Shown: piece by piece, positions 31,120-41,379 of the stretch | Numbering within the stretch: the stretch's first letter is position 1 | How the letters are laid out: each line of letters starts with the position of its first letter | From: Rhizophagus clarus | Lineage: Eukaryota; Glomeromycota; Glomeromycetes; Glomerales; Glomeraceae | Direction: 5' to 3' | Length of the DNA: 64,000 nt | Assembly: GCA_015698045.1 (NCBI GenBank) | Contig: BLAL01000286.1 | Span: 434,001 to 498,000 of the forward strand | Position numbers and translations under genes: made by a program | Notes under the pieces: generated by a model | The model's database searches: none | Seen by the model: the letters and a program-made list of their open reading frames with translations, nothing else | Told to the model about the DNA's origin: nothing

Positions 31120-34100
31120 GAATGTTTTATATGTAAAGGTGAAAATCCTGAATTAGGTGGTAAATTCGTTTCTATGTCTGCTTTTAGAAGACATAGAAAA
31201 AAAGAATCAAAATAGAGTTGTACTACAAATATACAGAATTTAAACGCTGATATTATTAATACTGACGTTAATAGAGATAGCGAAAAGTAAGCTAAAGATT
31301 TCTTATTATTTGATTTTTATTTTATGTTATTAAATTATTTTATTTTATTTTTTTATTAATCTAATGTAGTAATTTTAATGTAAATGAAGATCATGAAGGT
31401 GATGAATATAATTACGAAAGACGTACTGAGCAATTTGGGGATGATATTTTTTTTCAATATGATGATAAAGATGACATGGTTACTACAGACAAATCATGTG
31501 ATAGTGACGATGATGGTAATAATAGTTACGATGATAGCGACAATAACAATGATAACGATAGTGTCAACAGCAGCAGCAAAGGTAGTGCCAGTGAATTTAA
31601 TAGTGATAATGAAATGAATGATATATTTAGCGATTTATCATTAGAAGGTAAAATAATTTAAAAAATATATAATAGCCTCATTATAATAATAATTATTTAA
31701 CCTATTTAACCTTATTTTTTTATTTAGATGATGAATTTTTGGGCTCTTCGCTTGGCAATAATGAGGATGAATTTTCTGAAGATCTGTTCTTAAATGTTTT
31801 GAAATTATTAGAAATAAAACAAAAGCATAATTTAAGTGATAGAGCATTTAACAAGATTCTATCAATTTTTACCAATAATGAAATAAGTTTATATGCAGTA
31901 AAGAAAAAATTATTAAAATTTGTGAACATAATGCCAGAATTTATTGATATTTGTGTTAACTCATGTATGGCATTCACTGGACAATATGAAAATGAATCTT
32001 CATGTCATTATTGTAGCGAACCGAGGTTTTTTGACGATAATAAAAGAAAATCACGCAAAGTTTTATCATATTTTTCACTAATAGATAGATTCAAAATACA
32101 ATATAATGATCCAGTTCGTTCACAATTATTAAGATATAGATATGAATATATCAATAATGAGAATTATGATAACTCAAATAATATTGGAGATATATTTGAT
32201 GGCAATTTATATAAGGAATTGGTTAACGAAGGATTTTTTTCTAATGAACGTGATATAGTGTTGATTGGATCAACGGATGGGTACCAAATTTTTAGGCAAA
32301 AGACTGACGACTGTTGGATTATTATGTTTATAAATGCAAATCTACCACCATTTGAAAGAGTCAAAAAAGAAAATTTGCTTCTTTCTATGATAATTCCGGG
32401 ACCAAGACAACCAAAAAACTTTAATTCATTTTTAAAACCTGTTGTTGATGAATTAAAATTACTTGAAGGTAAATAATTTTTTTTTAATTTATTAATTATT
32501 TGCAATTATATGATTTTTAAAATAATTTATATTCTAATTTAAATTATTATAGATGGTGTTATGATGTATGATGGATTATTAAAAGAAGATTTTTTATTAC
32601 GCAGTCATATTATAATGTGGACTGGGGACATACCAGCAATTACAAAAATTATGTGCTTGTCAGGACATAATTCTTATACAGCATGTAGATTTTGTTATTT
32701 ACGAGGTGTATATTGTTCAAGCCGTCGACATATTTATTATCCATGCAATATGCCCACACATTATGAAAATCTGAGTGTTAATCCATCTAATTTAAATAAA
32801 CGGACTGAAGAGAATTATAAACGTGATATTTTATTAGTTGAAAATGAACATCAAATAACCTTAAAAAAAGAAAATATAAAAAATACAGGTATAGTATATA
32901 GAATTTTAATTATAAAGTTATCTAACATGACTATATCAATTTGATATTTTTATTTATTTTCTTTCTCTTTAATTGAAAAATATAGGAATTACTGCTCGAA
33001 GCATTCTGTTAAATTTAAAATCATTAAAATTTCCAAGAGCTTTCCCTGTTGACATAATGCACTTGTTTTTTGAAAATATATCAATTAATATGTTTAAACA
33101 TTGGTCTGGAACATTTTTTAAGAGTGGTAATGGTGAGAATTATATCATTAGTAATGCTATTTGGAAGGTAATAGGTAAAACTATGGAAAAAAGTAGACGG
33201 GATATTCCACTGGAATTTAGTTGACCACCACGTGATATTTATAAACATTCTAATGGATTCAAAGCCAAAGAATGGTCCGATTGGATAACAATATATTCAA
33301 TGCCAATGTTAAAAAATAAATTACCTCATATGTAATTACATTTTTTTTTTATATTTCTATATAAATAATTTGTTAATAAATTTTATGCTAATGGAATTTA
33401 AATAATTTCAGATACCTTAAGGCATGGTCAAATTTTGTAAAAACTGTACGATTATGCTTACAAAGAAATATAACTAAAGACGATTTAAATCAAATACAGA
33501 ATTTATTATTAGATTTTTATATCCATTACGAAAAGTATATTTTTTTTATTATTATTTAATTTTAAAAATTACTGCTTTAATAACTATTAATTATTATTAT
33601 AAATAATTATTTATTTAGTTATTATTATAAGAAGGAAGAAGACAGACTACCAGCCATACTAATATCTTTTCATTATTTGTTGCATGTGGCAGATTGTATC
33701 GCTGATTGTGGACCTTGTTGGGTATTCTGGCAATATCCAATGGAACGGCTTTGTGGCATGCTACTACCTCTCGTCCATAATAGGAGTTTACCATATTCAA
33801 ATCTTACTAACAACGTTCATCTATTAGAAATTTTTAATCATTTATTATTTATTCCATCATTATCACATAAATATTTAAACAAATTCCCTATAATACCTAA
33901 ATCTTATCCAAGTAGTAAAGTATTCACTTTAGATGATAAAAATGAGGAACTGTACTGGCCTAGTAAAGCATGTAATCTTAATCCTAGTGAAATGAGAGCA
34001 CTGAAACAATTTTATTCAGAATTATTTAATATTCCAAAACATTCCTTACCGGTAAATTAATTTATTTCAGTTTATGATTATTTACTAATTTTTGATTAAT

Positions 34101-34586
34101 TTGTATTAATTTTAATTGTTAATTTTATTTTTTAAGACTATATTATCGGATGTTAGAAAATATGGACGCCTTCGAACAAAAGATAGGCACTTTATTAGTT
34201 CATATTGGATTAAACGTAATGATAATATTTCACGAAATAATTATTGTGTAAATGTAAGTAAAAAAATATATTTTCAGTTTATACTTTATTTATAATCTTA
34301 TTTACAATTAAATTTAATAAATTAAGGTGCAGATGTATGAAGATTTAGAATTATATGGGAGGGTGGAATATTTTTGGTACATACTTTTCAGGATGTTCAA
34401 AGAATGTTAGGTTTTATACAATGGACAAGTAATATACATGATGATAACTATGGAATCAAAACATTTTATGGATATAGTAGCCACAGCTATATTGACGTGG
34501 AATATATTGATCGTTGTGTAGGTTTTATGAGGATAGAAAATACATTTTATATTTTAGATAAAGAAAACCAAGTAGTTTATGAATAA
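31120..34586 (+). pseudogene. CACTA-1 transposase (Tnp2 / Transposase_21 type), exons 1b-9
   Basis: Exons by splice sites: 31,120-31,286; 31,370-31,647; 31,728-32,468; 32,553-32,888; 32,986-33,331; 33,412-33,534; 33,619-34,051; 34,137-34,253; 34,327-34,586. Exon 1 completes a C2H2-like finger, and exon 2 is acidic. The catalytic region has DGYQIFRQKTDDCWIIMFIN, LPPFERVKKENLLLSMIIPG, LLEGDGVMMYDG (across an intron), GDIPAITKIMCLSGHN with ACRFCYLRG, FPVDIMHLFFENI and FWQYPMERLCGMLLPLVHNR, which match Tnp2 transposases of CACTA/EnSpm elements. Damage: TAG at about 31,216 in exon 1, TGA at 33,222 in exon 5, a shift near 34,372, and the Ty3 insertion. It reads toward the right end of CACTA-1. Confidence 0.85.
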
Positions 34587-35040
34587 ATATTTACTAACAT
34601 TATAATTATTTTGCATAGATGGTAATTAATGCTAATAAATATTTTTATGTAATAATTTTCATATGTAAATTTTTTACAATATTTATTTTTGTATTTTTTT
34701 TCGGCTAGTTTTATTTCCTTCATAATATTAAATAATTTTAATTGAATTAAATGACATATGTTAATAACATTACTAGATTATTTTAATTTTTAATTCTAAT
34801 ATTTAATAATATGATAATGACTATTACTAAGATTATTTTTGGATTTTTGTTTAATTTTTCATATAAATATATTCTCAAAAAACTTTATTACCATTGTGTA
34901 TTATTATATATCGATTTACTGTACAATAAAGTGATGTTAGTTATAAAATTTTTTTAATTATATAGATGTGGATTCATAATTAAAATCCGTATATTAATTA
35001 AACATATGCATTTTTAGAAATATTGTCTAGACTCTAGAGT
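34587..35040. other. CACTA-1 3' flank of transposase, AT-rich
   Basis: No gene. Several AATAAA-like signals lie near 34,582-34,655 and could serve for polyadenylation of the transposase transcript. Confidence 0.4.
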
Positions 35041-35408
35041 ATGTCCGGAATTTTATTATGTCCAGAATTTGTTGGTTTTATTTGTCCAGAATTTGTCTGG
35101 AATTTTTCATGTCTGGAATTTGTCAGCTTTATTTGTCCAGAATATGTTCAGAAATTTTTTATGTCCGGAATTTGTTTGGTTTATTTGTCCAGAATTTGTC
35201 CAGAAGTTTTCATGTCTGGAATTTGTTGGTTTAATTTGTCTGGAATTTGTCCGGAAAATTTTCATGTATAAAAAAAACTGGACATGCAAAAAATTCCGGA
35301 CAGAAAAATACATCAATTTTCTGGACATTTTCATGATAATTTTTGAAGTACCTGGACAATTTCCGGACATTTTTGTAGACATTTTCCAGACATTCTTTTT
35401 TCGTAGGG
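35041..35408. repeat. CACTA-1 right subterminal repeats and TIR
   Basis: About 20 variants of TGTCCAGAATTTGTC / TCCGGAATTTG, first in one orientation and then inverted, ending in TTTTTTCGTAGGG. They correspond to the left-end repeats at 10,338-10,612. Confidence 0.8.
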
Positions 35409-35912
35409 CTAAAGTCAAGAGATCAGAAGCATCCTGGAAAGGAAATAACTTTTCAACTAAGGTGCGATTATACCTTTCAACAATACCCATAGTATACTTA
35501 GATTTAACCTTCTGAATTTTCACGCCATGCTCTTTCATTAATTTCTCACAATCACCTTTAAACTCTGATCCTCTATCAGTAATTAATAATTTGGACCAGA
35601 CCAAAGGACATTCAGAATCATCATAGATTTTCTCAAGTGATCGAGCAATAGTAGCAGAAGTTAAGATACCCTGCATATCCTTGACACTATATGTACCAAT
35701 AGGAATAGATGCTTTATATCTCGAAGCCACGTCAACCATATTAAGGCAAAAAAGATAAGTAATCCGACCTACTTTGTCATAAGGCATGTAGAGAACATCT
35801 GCCTGGTGGACTTCATTGGGGATAGTAACAGAGCAAAAACTTGCACGAGGGATATATTTAGGATGAGGCTTATGTATTTGGTATATAGCTTGTCTCTCAA
35901 GCCAGTCCCCCA
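35409..35912 (-). pseudogene. Polinton-type integrase, N-terminal/core half (split by CACTA-1)
   Basis: The minus frame runs DWLERQAIYQIHKPHPKYIP, then the core with all three acidic residues: LNMVDVASRYK, LLITDRGSEFKGD and MGIVERYNRTLVEKLF. It ends LLTL at the CTA duplication and continues at 10,334 as DRRSRAW. The N-terminus is cut at about 35,912, where similarity to the 7.9-kb copy stops and unrelated sequence begins. One reading shift occurs near 35,780 if the upstream part is read from its own ATG, but the integrase frame itself is open. Confidence 0.8.
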
Positions 35913-36406
35913 GTCGTCGGGGCTCACCTCTGGTTGCCTGTGATCAAAGCCCCAGTATACATCTCCACTCCATTTGGAACTCAATCAGATCTCCTATCCA
36001 GTTAGCCTCCCAGCGCCTTTACGGCGCGTCTCTAACAATACCATAGATAAAACCATATCCATACTATACCACCCATCTGTCCCAAAAATTCCACTATCTG
36101 TCCCACTATCTGTCCCATATATAATTACTCAAATTACTAATCTAACAAAGAAAGAAAGAGAAAACGAATAACAAAGAAGAGTATGGGACAGATAGGACAA
36201 TAGGACAGATAAATATAGAAAAAGTTTTGAGAAGAGATATTTTCCAAAAAAAACTTTTTATTTTCGAGTATCTAACCTGTCCCATCTGGCCCAATCTGTC
36301 CCATTTTCAGGAATGAGCTTAAATGCACTTTAAAGCCCAAGTAGATATGCAAAAATTTCATCTATACCTTCCGATATGCATACAAATATACCTGAAAAAA
36401 TCGTAA
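35913..36406. repeat. Spacer with clustered CTGTCCCA motifs in both orientations
   Basis: CTGTCCCA or TGGGACAG occurs about eight times between 36,078 and 36,305, forward on the left (36,078-36,120), inverted in the middle (36,183-36,213) and forward again (36,279-36,303). A GC-richer block (CAGCGCCTTTACGGCGCG) lies near 36,011-36,028. No gene is seen. It may include a terminus of the element to the right, but I cannot fix one. Confidence 0.45.
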
Positions 36407-36721
36407 TTAATCCTCTTTCGTTGCATCCCTTAAATACCTCTTAATATAAGTCTGAACATTCTCATTAGCATCCAAAATCTTAAAACCAAGTTTCTTAGCC
36501 TTCTTATTCATAGCCGTCTTCTTTCTCTTTCTCTTAGCATCTAGAATTTCTCTTTTACTATGTGTTTTAACCTCCCAATTTTCACCAGTAAGAGTATTTT
36601 TATGCGTCCCACAAATAATACAATCACCATGAATTCGATATCGACCTTTATCAGTTATATCCTGAACTTCTGAAGATGTTTCTATCTTCTTTTTACACTT
36701 TGCACAATATATCTCTATCAT
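36407..36721 (-). CDS. Small zinc protein, DUF5679-like
   Basis: ATG at 36,721 gives 104 residues. The N-terminus reads MIEIYCAKCKKKIETSSEVQ, followed by GRYRIHGDCIICGTHKN, so two CxxC pairs flank a short basic segment. That is the pattern of DUF5679, a small domain found in large DNA viruses and related elements (from recall). The C-terminal part is Lys-rich. It is divergent from the chromodomain integrase (ATG 36,768), with 46 bases between starts, so they likely share a promoter. Confidence 0.65.
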   Translation of the reverse strand: MIEIYCAKCKKKIETSSEVQDITDKGRYRIHGDCIICGTHKNTLTGENWEVKTHSKREILDAKRKRKKTAMNKKAKKLGFKILDANENVQTYIKRYLRDATKED

Positions 36722-36767
36722 GACCACATATTTGAATTCTAGAAGTAAATCTTTAATTTTAAACAAT

Positions 36768-37865
36768 ATGACCCCTTTAGAGAGGTATTACAAATTTTAT
36801 AACCTATCAGGGGTACCAGCACATCTTTTTAAAGATCAAGAGCATTATAACATCTATTGAAAACCTCTTAAAGAAAAAAGATCTGAACGTCCAAAAGTAA
36901 TCGTCTGGAAAAAAAATGCTACTCAGCAGTCTGATTTAGGAGAAATGCCTATAAACCCCAAGGGATACCATTATTTTCTCGTAGTAGTAGAAATATCCAG
37001 AAGACGAGTAGATGCTGAGCCTATCAAAAATAAGACAGCTAATAGTGTATTAAAAGCATTTATTAAAATATATGGACGTGGTCGTATCCAACCTCCTACC
37101 CATAGACTAGAAACTGATTCTGGTTCAGAATTTACTAACTCGCAAATACGTGATTTTTTCCTTAATAGCATTGGAGTTATGATGAGATTTGGCAAATCTG
37201 AACGTCACAAACAGCAATCATTTGCAGAACAAGCAATTCAGGCTATACAAAAACCACTTCTTAAAAGGATGACAGCACAGGAACCAAAAACTGGTGAAAC
37301 ATCAGTAGAATGGTCTGAAGATTTCCATGATATAGTAAGATTAGTAGATGAAAAGTGGCAAAGAGATCCACCTAAAATCCCAGAAGGTCCACCTAAAATA
37401 GACAAAAATACAGAATTACTATTAGAGGGAACACAAGTTCAAACTAAACTTCTTGAACCTATATCAGTACTTGGAAAAAAATTACATGGTAAGTTCAGAA
37501 TAGGAGACATTAAATGGGATCCAAAAGTTCGTATAATTAAAAAGCTTATCCTTCCTCCTGAACAACCACCTACATATTTACTTGATGGACCACATGGTAG
37601 GTTGGGAGTATCTAGATGTGCATATACTAGAAAAGAACTGCAAGTCATTCCTATCAACGAAAAGCCTCCACCTGATTTGGTCATAAGGGGATAGCCAGAA
37701 AGATATGTACCTGAGAAAATTCTCAAGCACCGCACTAGAAAGGGTCAACTCCAATACTTAGTCAAATGGGATCGCTATCCTGAAGACGAATCTACATGGG
37801 AGTCAGCTGAGAGATTACAAGAAGACGTCCCAAATCTAGTACATATTTATAATGATACAAAATAG
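36768..37865 (+). pseudogene. Polinton-type integrase with C-terminal chromodomain, two stops
   Basis: From ATG 36,768 the frame spans 366 codons with TGA at 36,858-36,860 and TAG at 37,692-37,694. The core reads HYFLVVVEISRRRVDAEPIK, HRLETDSGSEFTNSQIRDFF and QQSFAEQAIQAIQ; the first catalytic Asp position appears as Glu (VVVEIS). After the TAG the same frame encodes a chromodomain (ERYVPEKILKHRTRKGQLQY, LVKWDRYPEDESTWESAERL). Chromodomain integrases are characteristic of Polinton/Maverick elements as well as chromoviruses; the neighbouring ATPase and PolB favour Polinton. It differs clearly from the split integrase, so two integrase lineages are present. Confidence 0.8.
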
Positions 37866-37976
37866 GTTATATTTTTTTTTCGAAAAATCCTAAAATTGTA
37901 ATTAAAGATAAGGGTATAATAAAGTAAATCATATAATAAATATTCGAAATTAAACATATCCATTATATACTAAAAA

Positions 37977-38555
37977 ATGTATACTGACATTACTACATTC
38001 TTAGATGTATCCCCAAAATGGGTAGAAAATTGGCTAAATATTTCAACCAGCCACATTGTTAATACTTCATTCGAGAGAACAGATATATTTCAGATACATG
38101 AAATTGCTCGTAACATCATGTATTATCTTGATCAGCTTGCCGAAGAAGACTACTGGAAAGCTGTAGAAGATTGTGAGAATAGTAAGGAAGAATTAAATCA
38201 TGCTTATAATAAATATTCAGGTACAAATAAAGCTCTTAAAAATTCTCTATACAAAAAATGTATGGATTTAGCCGATAAAAAAGAAAAAGCCTTTGCGTAT
38301 CAAGTAGAAATAGAAAAAATTTTATTACAAGGTGGATTTGCATATAAGAAAGATGGAAGAGAAAAGAATCGTATACTTGATAATATTCGAATGCTAGCTA
38401 ATGGATTAGACCCTTATGAAATCCCAACATGGTTTGAAGAACCAATTTGGCAACCAGATTACTGGGGAGATGAAGATCCAGACGATCCTGCAAACTGGCA
38501 ATCAGAGTACTCAGAGGATCCAAGTGATTTTGATGAAGATCCAGATTACCCTTAG
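37977..38555 (+). CDS. Unknown acidic-tailed protein
   Basis: 192 residues from ATG 37,977, no stops. It is helical and charged, with Lys/Glu-rich middle (EDCENSKEELNHAYNKYSGT) and a strongly acidic, Trp/Pro/Asp-rich C-terminus (WFEEPIWQPDYWGDEDPDDP). It has no Cys cluster and no membrane segment. It lies in the same direction as the integrase and tail to tail with the protease-like frame. I do not recognise it. Confidence 0.5.
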   Translation: MYTDITTFLDVSPKWVENWLNISTSHIVNTSFERTDIFQIHEIARNIMYYLDQLAEEDYWKAVEDCENSKEELNHAYNKYSGTNKALKNSLYKKCMDLADKKEKAFAYQVEIEKILLQGGFAYKKDGREKNRILDNIRMLANGLDPYEIPTWFEEPIWQPDYWGDEDPDDPANWQSEYSEDPSDFDEDPDYP

Positions 38556-38587
38556 AATATGTTAAATGGATCTAATTTTATATTTTT

Positions 38588-39275
38588 TTATGTTCGATTT
38601 GCATTTGGAATTATGGGAATAAAATAGTCTTTATTATTGCAAGTAAGAGCGATATGCTTTCTAGATTCATGAATATCATAATTATACCTTTTAAGACATG
38701 TTCGGCTTAAACCAATTTCTCTATGCTTATATCCTTTCAGAACTACAAGGTCTTCTTTAATAATACATCCTGGTAAAAGCTCTATCGATACATTTTTTAC
38801 TATACCAAGTGTTTCACTTGGCCCTGACGCACCAGTAATGCTATGCTTTATAGATTTATCAGCTTTTAGTTTTAGTTCTAGAACTGCTTCTTCTTGGATC
38901 CAAGAGACATTAGCACAGGAATCTGCTAAACACTGAATATCTACCCTATTTACAATTCCATTTATAGCCAAAAGATCTTTAGTATTTTCTAATCGAGCAA
39001 CATCAATATCCATAGCCATTAGACCTAAATATTTCTCTTGTACTTCTGGTTGTTCTTGAGAAGCGCTTTTATAATTTTCTAATATTTTATAGACGATCTC
39101 CTGAATAATCTTTCTGATATCAGCAAGCTTTAGGAGATTTATAAACTCCGTTTTAGTAAAGTTTGTTGGTGGAATTTTCACCACACTAGTCGATTTAGAT
39201 GTCAATTTAGATGTCGATTTAGATGCAGAACTAGGGTTTGATGTCTTACCTTTATTTGAAACTATCTTTTTTTTT
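38588..39275 (-). CDS. Retropepsin-like aspartic protease (Pro), reached by -1 shift
   Basis: The frame is open from the nine-A run (plus T run 39,267-39,275) to 38,588. After a Lys/Ser/Thr-rich linker it has IQCLADSCANVSWIQEEAVL, where DSCA stands at the DTGA/DSGA active-site position of retropepsins, and later EIGLSRTCLKRYNYDIHESR, which resembles the ILG-x-D-x-L-x-x-Y segment of the family. It lies directly downstream of Gag in the -1 frame, the retroviral gag-pro order, with no reverse transcriptase after it. The Gly-to-Cys change makes activity uncertain. Proteolysis of Gag is the inferred role. Confidence 0.6.
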
Positions 39276-40707
39276 GGACAAGCATAATCTCTCCATTCTT
39301 ACCTTGAACAAGTTCTATAGGTACACCTCGAATAGCATTGGAAGTATCCATAGGATCATCATGATCATCCAAGGAAAGTTCACGCATTGCCCTATTTAAC
39401 TCTGCATCTTCACGTCTTTCTCTAGCTTTTGTGATTCTTTTAGCAATCTTACCAGCTAATCTTTGTGCTAATGTATTTCTAGGAGTAGGTTCACCTGATG
39501 CATAATCAAATAGCTGTTGTAAATGCCTATTATCAACCTCATCTTCATCAGGCGGATTAAAAGCTTCATCAGGAATATCATCCCAATTATCATAATATCG
39601 AGGCTTAGGTTTAGGCTTAGGTCTATAAACAGGCTTTACATCTCAAGCCTTAAGACTCTCCTGTAATTGACGAATTTGGGATTAAAAAGTTTCAGCCTGT
39701 TGTTGTAATAAACGATTCATCTCTCCTTGTGTAACTGCATGATGTTGGACTGGTTTTAATATAACTGGCTCCTGACTAACTGGTGGCAATTGCTCTGGAA
39801 TAATTTGTCTATCCCTCTGATACTGTATATTTTCTCGTCTTTCTCTACCAAGACGTAATTCAGCCTTTCTTTTTTCAACTCGTTCAAGAAGACCTACCAA
39901 TTCCTCTATATCCCGTTCAGCACCAATTCTTTCAGCCTCAATAGCACAATCATCATTCAGACCTCTTAGAAACTGATTAACTAAAACATCATTACCATAG
40001 CCTAATAACTCAGCATTTCGTCTAACTTTATCATAGAAATCTCGAACAGGCATGTTTTCTTGAAAAAGATTGCCAAACCTTAACTGACGTCTGGCATTCT
40101 GTTGTGTAGGAAATTCATTGCGCATTTTAATAAAAACATGACAGGGAAAAGCTGGGATTACATATGCATGACTGACACCTGCTCCACCAGCAATTGCAAC
40201 ACCAGCTCCAGCTGTACCACCAACAACATTGTGGTTAAGAGGGTCATTAGTAAACTCCATACCAGCCCGATTTAGCCAAATATCTCTATTCCCTTCTATG
40301 GCATAATCAGGCCAGACATTAGTAACTAGAACATTAGCACCTACACCACCAGGTGCCATAATATTTCTTGCACCAGAAGGGTTAACCCATGTATTTACTG
40401 GACAATTAGCAGCATTACCAGCCAAAGCCTTAAATGCCGCCTCATCACCATGTGCAAGATGAAGAAGAATATTTCTAAGCTTAACTCTCTTTCCTAAAAT
40501 ATTACTATCATACCATCTGGCAGCTGGACCAGTTAAGCAAGCACGAAGTATACCCATAGCTTTCTCCCAACCCGCTGGATTACCAGCAACAGCCGATGGA
40601 TCAATTCCAATACTATGAATATAGCCCTTATATAACTCAAAGAATCTCTCAAGATCATCGTCATCATTTCCAGCAAAAACTGGCATTCCTATTGCAACGG
40701 TAGCCAT
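39263..40707 (-). pseudogene. Retrotransposon-type Gag (capsid-like), two in-frame stops
   Basis: ATG 40,707. The first 341 codons are open and contain a Retrotrans_gag-like region: ACLTGPAARWYDSNILGKRV, FGNLFQENMPVRDFYDKVRR, LLGYGNDVLVNQFLRGLNDD. TAA at 39,682 and TGA at 39,643 then interrupt the frame (CAA and CGA would explain them), which continues with KPVYRPKPKPKPRYYDNWDD and a charged helical tail to a nine-A run and TAG at 39,263. No CCHC knuckle is seen in this copy. It overlaps the coiled-coil gene upstream by 19 bases. The Gly/Ala/Asn-rich central stretch (about residues 90-185) is an unusual insertion for Gag. Confidence 0.7.
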
Positions 40708-41339
40708 ATTACTTGTGGATTATCCAGATGAGGATTGTTAACTATAGGTCCTGCTTGTCTAATTTGAAACCACTGCGCTTGAATTCTAAGAGCAGCCAAT
40801 TGTGCTTGCATTCTATCACGAATTCGTCCCAAGTTTCTAGATGTAAGTCGTTCTATTGCAAGTTGGTGTGTTAATCTATTATTTCTTTGTTGCAAAGTAT
40901 CCCTAATTCTTCTTTGCCGTACTTGCTGATCTTGTAATTGATTAGCTTGATCACGATTTGCATTTACCAGATGATTTCTCTCATTTTGCAATCCGTTTCT
41001 CTCATTTTGACATGCAATATGACGTTGTCTAATATCATGAATCTCACATTCTCTAGCATTGGTCACTTCTTGCAAATACTTTAATAAGCCAGTTGCAGTA
41101 TCAAGCTCTTCCCTAGTTTGTCTTGTTCTTTCTTCAACCTGTATACCATGAGCTATAATCAATCCAATAATATGCTTAATCTTGTGATTAATATTTATAA
41201 GATTTGGTGTAACAGTCATTCGGCCATTTACCAGCAGGGCATATGCATCATTCTTAAGTGCATTAATTAGCTGATTAATATCCATTGCTACTAAATGTGC
41301 TGAAGGGGGCCCTGTAGGATCAGTGGGAACATATGCCAT
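40689..41339 (-). CDS. Coiled-coil protein upstream of Gag
   Basis: 216 residues from ATG 41,339. A long coiled coil rich in Arg, Gln and Asn (for example CQNERNGLQNERNHLVNANR) covers most of the length. The Gag ATG lies inside its last codons (19-base overlap, different frame), which suggests coupled translation or reinitiation. A shorter coiled-coil gene holds the same position before the other Gag-like gene (7679-7909). It is divergent from the ATPase, with 40 bases between starts. Confidence 0.65.
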   Translation of the reverse strand: MAYVPTDPTGPPSAHLVAMDINQLINALKNDAYALLVNGRMTVTPNLININHKIKHIIGLIIAHGIQVEERTRQTREELDTATGLLKYLQEVTNARECEIHDIRQRHIACQNERNGLQNERNHLVNANRDQANQLQDQQVRQRRIRDTLQQRNNRLTHQLAIERLTSRNLGRIRDRMQAQLAALRIQAQWFQIRQAGPIVNNPHLDNPQVIWLPLQ

Positions 41340-41379
41340 TTTGAATATACTATATACTATATACTACTAATTGCTTAAA

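Larger units (their letters stand above)
10338..35408 (+). mobile_element. CACTA-1: 25-kb CACTA-type transposon with nested insertions
   Basis: The left end is CCCTATGAAAAAAAA and the right end is the reverse complement of CCCTACGAAAAAAG. CTA is duplicated at 10,335-10,337 and 35,409-35,411. Three-base duplications, subterminal repeats (here variants of TCCGGACAAATTC at both ends) and a Tnp2-type transposase with a second divergent gene are the hallmarks of CACTA/EnSpm elements; the TIR begins CCCTA instead of CACTA. Without the nested retrotransposon it would be about 9.4 kb. It contains a minus-strand gene (12.56-13.92 kb) and a plus-strand multi-exon transposase (from 15,457, resuming at 31,120). 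Confidence 0.85.

Noticed and set aside
35041-35515. Frames encoding repeated CPEFVGFICPEFV-like units
   Set aside because: They are produced by the TCCGGA/TCCAGA subterminal repeats of CACTA-1.
35913-36030. GC-rich block as a host gene or rRNA piece
   Set aside because: It is too short, and no known rRNA or coding pattern is seen.
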